A stretch of 64,000 nucleotides of DNA from Ceratotherium simum simum (lineage: Eukaryota; Chordata; Mammalia; Perissodactyla; Rhinocerotidae): NCBI RefSeq assembly GCF_000283155.1, contig NW_004454180.1, positions 14,779,632-14,843,631 of the forward strand. Reading direction: 5' to 3'. Every line of letters begins with the position of its first letter. Within the stretch, counting starts at the first letter, position 1. Below, one piece after another: positions 58,713-64,000 of the stretch. The translations under genes were made by a program, and so were the position numbers. Below the pieces are notes generated by a model. It saw nothing but the letters and a program-made list of their open reading frames with translations, searched no databases and was not told the origin of the DNA.

Positions 58713-59799
58713 TTGGTGTGTTTACCAAATCTTAGGTTCCATCCTATTTATTTCCCTCTCTATGCTTCTCTGCTTCTTGGCATCTAGAAGTTTTTAAAAT
58801 AGTTAAACATTTTTCTCTCATCCAGAGTTAGCAACTTTGGTTCTTTCAGCTGTTTCTCATAATTAATGTTTTTCAGATTCTTCCTCTTTGCCTTCTTCTC
58901 TGAATATCTTTCAATGGTCAATTTCCCTGTTAAGAGTGTGACACCAAGAACTGATTGTGATGCTTTAGGTGAAGTATGAGTAGCACAGAGTATAATAAGC
59001 CCACCTCCTCCCTGGTTGTAGTCACTGCACTTCTGTCAATGCAGCCAGAAGAGGCATTGTCTGCTTATCCACCACATCACCAGGCTGCCTTAAATTGAGC
59101 AGGCAGCCAAGGAAAACCAGTGAGCTTTCTTTACATTAACTTTTTGAAAGCCATTTCTTCCTCATTCTTTTGTGCCCTTTTTTTTTTTCAGCTGTAACTT
59201 CATGAAATTTAAATCAGGAATTTGAGAGACTTTATATTTAACTCTTAAATTTCACTTTGGTTTAGTTTGTTGATATGTGTTTAATTTTATTTTGTAAAAT
59301 ATCCTCATTAGGCCTTACAGTTCAGCAAATTTTCATATTTGTTGAACATACTATCTTATCTATATGAAGTTTAATGATGAAATGTTGGGTAGGACAGAGA
59401 CAAGATCAGAAATGCTATGAAATATCACTAAAACGGCTATTTAGAGAAGACTGCGATCTATTAATTATTAAGTAGCTGATGAAGTAATTAATGAATCAAT
59501 CATAATTCTTTCGGTATATTTGTTAGAAAAGATATGAATCCACCTAACTATATCATTTTCCAGCTCACATGTCTCTATTTTATTCATAAGAACATAATGA
59601 GAGACTTTGTTAAAAGTCTTTTTAAAACTTGGTCTATTTGTGACATTACTCCAAGATATTATTAAACTATTAGATCAAGAATATGTTCTGAAGCAAGAAA
59701 GTTATTGAAGAATAGAGGGACTCTACAGAAGCATCTAGGTTATTGAATGAGAATCGCGGGAATTTGAGTTGTATAATTTTAGCTCCGGGAATTTGGAGC
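58713..59799. other. No recognised repeat; AT-rich candidate regulatory stretch
   Basis: 59455-59515 holds several homeodomain-type TAAT/ATTA cores ('attaattattaagtagctga', 'gaagtaattaatgaatcaat'). No gene. Regulatory role is speculation. Confidence 0.3.
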
Positions 59800-59955
59800 T
59801 AATATAATCTAATCCCAATGTGAAACAGATAATTAAGCAGGTGTGGAGTTGTTGAATGACTTGTGTAAGATCTTGTACTTAGAGGCAAAAGGGATCTAGA
59901 CTATATTTTTCCCAATATCTTGTCCAGCGATGTTTCTACCATACCACATCATCAC
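59800..59955 (-). mobile_element. MIR-like fragment
   Basis: 'gaatgacttgtgtaagatct' and 'gatgtttctaccataccaca' follow reversed MIR, with 'gaaacagataattaagcagg' before. Confidence 0.5.
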
Positions 59956-60460
59956 TCTGTTCTTTATTTCTCAGCTGAGTGGCTGACTAACTTTCCCTGT
60001 CTTCTTCATTGGTGAACATTTCACTGCTCTGTGGTTAAGGCTGTGAGAAGCAAGTGAAATTCTTCCTTACTAGGCCATCACTTTACCTTCCAGTTATGTT
60101 TAATTGTGGCACAAATCAACTGGGTTGAAAAAAAGTCTCTCTTCTTTTTCAGTCTACTTCATACTAAGGTTCTTAGAGATGAAGAGATAAGACTAGGTGT
60201 CTCATTTTCTAGAATTATTGTTTTAAATTCCATGTCTGTTTGAAATATGGGAAAAAATAGTGATAAAAGTAAGCAACTTTTGTGCCCTGTTTTTCTTTGG
60301 CATGGAATAATTATCTGGATTTAAGACTATTAAAAGTTAGGGTAAAATTTGAATTCCAGGAGGATACAGATTAGGGCTAGTTTCTTCCTTGAAGTTTTCC
60401 ATGTAATCTAACTGGCTAAGGACTGTTCAACCATCACATTATTATCTCATTGAACTATGT

Positions 60461-60528
60461 AATAATAATGAGAAGAAGAATGAGAAGCAGAAGGAGAAGA
60501 AGAAGAAGGAGACAGAAAAGAAGAAAAA
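60461..60528. repeat. (GAA)n-rich simple repeat
   Basis: AAT units then AGAAGA/AGAAGG units, interrupted. Confidence 0.9.
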
Positions 60529-60529
60529 T

Positions 60530-60605
60530 ACTACTATTATCTCTGTTTTACAGTAATGAAAGGTCATATAGCTAGTAAGTATATCTGGCTCTAGAGTCTG
60601 TGCAC
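60530..60605 (-). mobile_element. MIR fragment
   Basis: 'tctgttttacagtaatgaaa', 'ggtcatatagctagtaagta', 'ctggctctagagtctgtgca' are reversed MIR core next to the GAA run. Confidence 0.6.
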
Positions 60606-61130
60606 TCTCAAAATACTCTATGTTCCTTCTTTAAGGTATTAAATAATCTTAATAATGGATTTCTGTCTATTTGCAGAGGGAGAAGGAAGGAGAGAGGCTG
60701 GAGATGTGGTAGTAGACATAAATGCTTTCTTAGTTACTGATGCTTATCCCAGGGCCTTTTATATTTCATTCACCATCTTCAACTCCCATGTCCATATGGG
60801 ATATAGGTTTTCTAATTGCATCACAGCCTCCATATTCTTTCAGGTTCCTAACACTGATTTCTTTTCTAAATTTTAAGATCTCCTTCTTTTCTCTCAGTTA
60901 TCATCTTCTTTACTCCTACTATAGAATTATACTTCTCTTATTTAGCCCTATAATAATGGAATCTGGCCAACCATTTTCCTAACCTTGATGATATGTTATC
61001 ACGATTGTATGATAACAAGAAAATTTTAGTTGAGTTCTTCCAGCTCAAATCTTTCCTTGGTTACTTTCCCAGGTTTGGTTGACATTTTCTCTTGTTATCC
61101 ACCAATTCTTTTCCCGAAGAATGAGTGTCC

Positions 61131-61472
61131 TGAGCCAGCTCTGGTGGCCTAGAGGTTGAAGTTTAGTGCACTCCGCTTTGGCAGCCTGGGTTCGGTTCCT
61201 GGGCACAGAACCACATGACTTGTCTGTTAGTAGCCATACTGTGGTAGCAGCTCACGTAGAAGAACTAGGAGGGCTTACAACTAGAATATACAACTATGTA
61301 CTGGGGCTTTGGGGAGGGGAAAAAAAAAGAGAGAGAGGGAGATTAGCAATAGATGTTAGCTCAGGGTGAATCTTTCCCAGCAAAAAAAAAAAAACACAAA
61401 AACACAAAACCAAATCAAGCCAAACAAGAAAATCATTACAAATATTATAGGAAAAAAAAAGAAAAGAAAAAA
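61131..61472 (+). mobile_element. ERE-type SINE with extra 3' sequence
   Basis: GAGCCAGCTCTGGTGGCC head (after 't' at 61131), 'ggcagcctgggttcggttcc', 'ggcttacaactagaatatac', 'ctggggctttggggag', 'gatgttagctcagggtgaat', then a first A-run (61382-61393). About 60 more bases and a second A-rich run (61451-61474) follow before the TSD. TSD AAGAATGARTGTCCTG at 61117-61132 and 61473-61488, one mismatch. Confidence 0.93.
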
Positions 61473-61594
61473 AAGAATGAATGTCCTGGAAGCCAAGTAG
61501 ACAAAAATTTGCCTACTAATTTAGAGGAGAATCAATGAACTGTCATTGATACCTACTAAATGCTCCTCTTCTGGGATATATATTTAAATCATTG

Positions 61595-61750
61595 TAATCC
61601 ACTCTCTCTTTATTCTTTTTCTCTTTTTGTAATCTTTTTTATTAGTAATATTTTAAACATACACAAAAATAGAGAGATTAGTTTAATGAATCCTATGTGC
61701 CCATTATCTAATTTCACCAATTGTCAACATTATCTTGTTTCTTAAAGACA
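61595..61750 (-). mobile_element. Old L1 3'-UTR scrap
   Basis: 'aacatacacaaaaatagaga', 'tgaatcctatgtgcccatta' and 'ttcaccaattgtcaacatta' are reversed old L1 3' UTR words. Confidence 0.6.
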
Positions 61751-63690
61751 TACTGGATTTTTGGAATCAAGAGAAAAAAATGGTTAATTGCATGACATGC
61801 AAATTATTTTCCTATCATTCTTACGATGTTGTCACTGTTATTTTTCATATGTTTACTTTTTCAAAAGTATTTATTATAGATTCACCTGGACTCTGAACTT
61901 AAAAAAAAATCTTTATACTGTCATTTATATGACGTTGTGATTTCCATAAAATTGAGTGAAGCTGTTTAATAAGTTTTCTAAGACCATAGAAAAACATAAC
62001 TTTAGAAATTGAAATTTCCAATTTGAGTACAAAGCAAAGAGTATTCACCTTTTTCTGCTTATGCTTTGTGGCTATCTTATCTTCATTTAGACTTAAGTCC
62101 AAGGGTGATGGCTTTGCAGATTCGTCTTTTATGAATTACCAAGTGCTTTGTTGCAGAAAAAGAATTTAATCAATTAAGGAATTATGGAGAATATTATTTA
62201 AACTTTCAAAAGATACAACTAAGAAAGGAAATGGAATTCTAACATTTACATACTAATAAATGGAGGGTTCTAAGGTAAAGCAAGAAACAGAAGCAATTCA
62301 GAATTAAGTTATCTGCTGTTGGTTAGTAAGAGGATTTCAGTATTCTGGCAAATGTGTTGTACAACGTTATATTTTTCCAAGGATCCTCACAACAAGAAAA
62401 AATGAGGTGCTTTTCGTACGCTTGTAAAGTCTCTATTCAATGGTTATACAAGAATAGGACTACAATTTTGTAATTACAGCTGGCCTTGAGTAAGCAGCTC
62501 ATTGTGTGATGGTACGACAAAGTCCTGCTTGCCTCAAAATATCCATTACTAGTCTGACCCAATATCTGAAAAATTTACAACTAATAATATTGTGGGGTTA
62601 TGACAATGGATGCTTAAATAGTATAATTGTGTTATATGTGAAACTTAATCTATTAAATCATAACCACTGTTATCACACTGGCACCAATTAAGTTATCAGA
62701 TAAGTTAGCCACCTAGCTAAGAGACACAAACAGAAGCAAGTGTGCTTTAATGGAGGAAAGGGAAAGGAAGATAACTTAAAGGAACTCTGAAAAACACAAA
62801 GGGCTCATTGCTTGGGGGCAAGAAGCGTTGAACCAAGGACTGGGGAGAGCATTCTTAAAGGAGATAACAAATGGCCAAGTGATAACTCTATCTTTAGATA
62901 GCCCTTGTCTAGAGGATTATAGTTACAGATATGAAATAGTGACAATATTCCACTGTAGTAAAGACTGACTTTATCTATTTTTATGTAAAACCTAGTTTTC
63001 CTTTTATAAGCTAGGATATTAATAATCATGGTTTTAAGATTTGTGCATGTTCTGAGGAAATCAATAGATAGCAAACATATCTCACAAATCCAAAGAAATC
63101 ACAAGGGGAAGGGGTTCAGAACTTATTCTATATATTAATCAGTAGAATTAAGACTTTGGTATTGTTTGGAACATAGAACTCAGATTTGTGATCAAATGAA
63201 GGAGGCATCACCAAGTTTTGGCTAAGAAAATATCCTTGAGTTAAAATCTCTTGTTTATAAACACAAATACCACAATATATCAAATAGTCTGGGATTATAA
63301 TATGTGAAGACTGAACATGTAATACCATAGGAATTAGATAATTAAAAATTCAAGTGTATTTACATTTTCTTATTTTGTATCTATTGTTGGTAGATTTTGT
63401 TTAAGATCTGTTTTGGCCTGGATTAGATTGGAATAGGAATTAAAAATCACGAAATTCACAGGCAACATTTTGTGAACTTTCATCTATTCCACATTAGGGT
63501 CTTGTAAGATATGACATATTATTATAAAAACATTTAAATAAATTTGCCAATAATTCCTTTCTATTTTGTTCATTAGACACGCCATGAAGTTTAAGCAAAT
63601 ATTTGGGCATAAAAAATAAATTGTAAAGACTTAAAGCTTTTCTAAGCAAGGGAGCTAAGGAAATATTAAATAAATTTGATTTATTTTAAG
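61751..63690. other. No recognised feature
   Basis: AT-rich, no frame above 89 codons (62805-63074 minus, no domain). No repeat recognised. Confidence 0.4.
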
Positions 63691-63694
63691 AAAA

Positions 63695-63785
63695 TATTTC
63701 TTCATTCATTTAATAAACTTTTTTTGAGTACCTAATCTATGCAAAGCTCTGTATTAGCTCTTAAGGGAGTATACAGTTAAGTAAG
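63695..63785 (+). repeat. Ancient interspersed repeat scrap
   Basis: 'ttcattcatttaataaactt', 'gagtacctaatctatgcaaa' and 'gctctgtattagctctt' fit the module seen at 29412 and 32490. Confidence 0.45.
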
Positions 63786-64000
63786 ACTTGGTATTTGCAA
63801 GAATGATGTGGTATTTTCTGCAGTGTAGTTACTCTGAGAATAATTATCCTTAGGTCAGGGGTAGTGGTGAAATGGGTTGAGTTACAGAAGACTCAAACCG
63901 GGTAGACTAGCTTCAGAGGTGTTGGGCAACTGTTCAGGTATTAGGAAGGAGATGGGGATCACAGGAAGGTACAAGTCTCCTGACACTGAGTCATCAGAGT

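Overview
The window is mammalian nuclear DNA, AT-rich, with no intact protein-coding gene that I can support. The lineage call is Perissodactyla (horse/ass/zebra or rhinoceros). It rests on 13 copies of a tRNA-derived SINE of the equine repetitive element (ERE) type: head starting near GGGCCGGCCC or GAGCCAGCCC, A-box and B-box promoter motifs, a body with 'gaggaagat…ttagctcagggc', and an A-rich tail. Most sit between short target-site duplications (TSDs). I cannot separate equids from rhinoceroses by eye. Two assembly gaps (2984-3208, 30966-31145) both lie inside young retrotransposon insertions.

Layout. 1-7.3 kb: a nearly full-length but dead L1 on the + strand (5' region with about 120-bp repeats, ORF1 remnants, ORF2 EN/RT/C-terminal remnants, 3' UTR with a G-quadruplex motif), carrying two nested EREs. 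7.5-8.3 kb: a possible solo LTR and an L1 3' scrap. 8.3-20 kb: mostly unique-looking sequence with MIR, MER5A-like, MER20-like and L1 scraps, and a 223-bp direct repeat 1.1 kb apart that is almost identical. 20.6-22.5 kb: an L1 whose 5' part is inverted relative to its 3' part (twin-priming structure). 22.5-27.7 kb: an older L1 on the + strand with two nested EREs and a missing endonuclease segment. 27.7-46 kb: unique-looking sequence with EREs, MIRs, a CR1/L3 relic split by a hAT element, and L1 3'-end scraps; the best TSD in the window (19 bp) flanks a gapped L1 insert near 31 kb. 46-64 kb: more EREs, L1 scraps, L2 3' ends, a full-length hAT MITE, and a MaLR LTR at 56.7-57.3 kb.

The transcription-related content is therefore that of transposable elements. 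I found no CRISPR, operon, bacterial or viral gene system, and no convincing exon, tRNA or ncRNA gene. No new biological system is evident. The most useful items are the 223-bp repeat (recent duplication or assembly error), the L1 5' repeats, the twin-primed L1 and the ERE at 61.1 kb with an unusual tail. Repeat-family names below come from recognising consensus motifs by memory, without a library search, so subfamily names are tentative.
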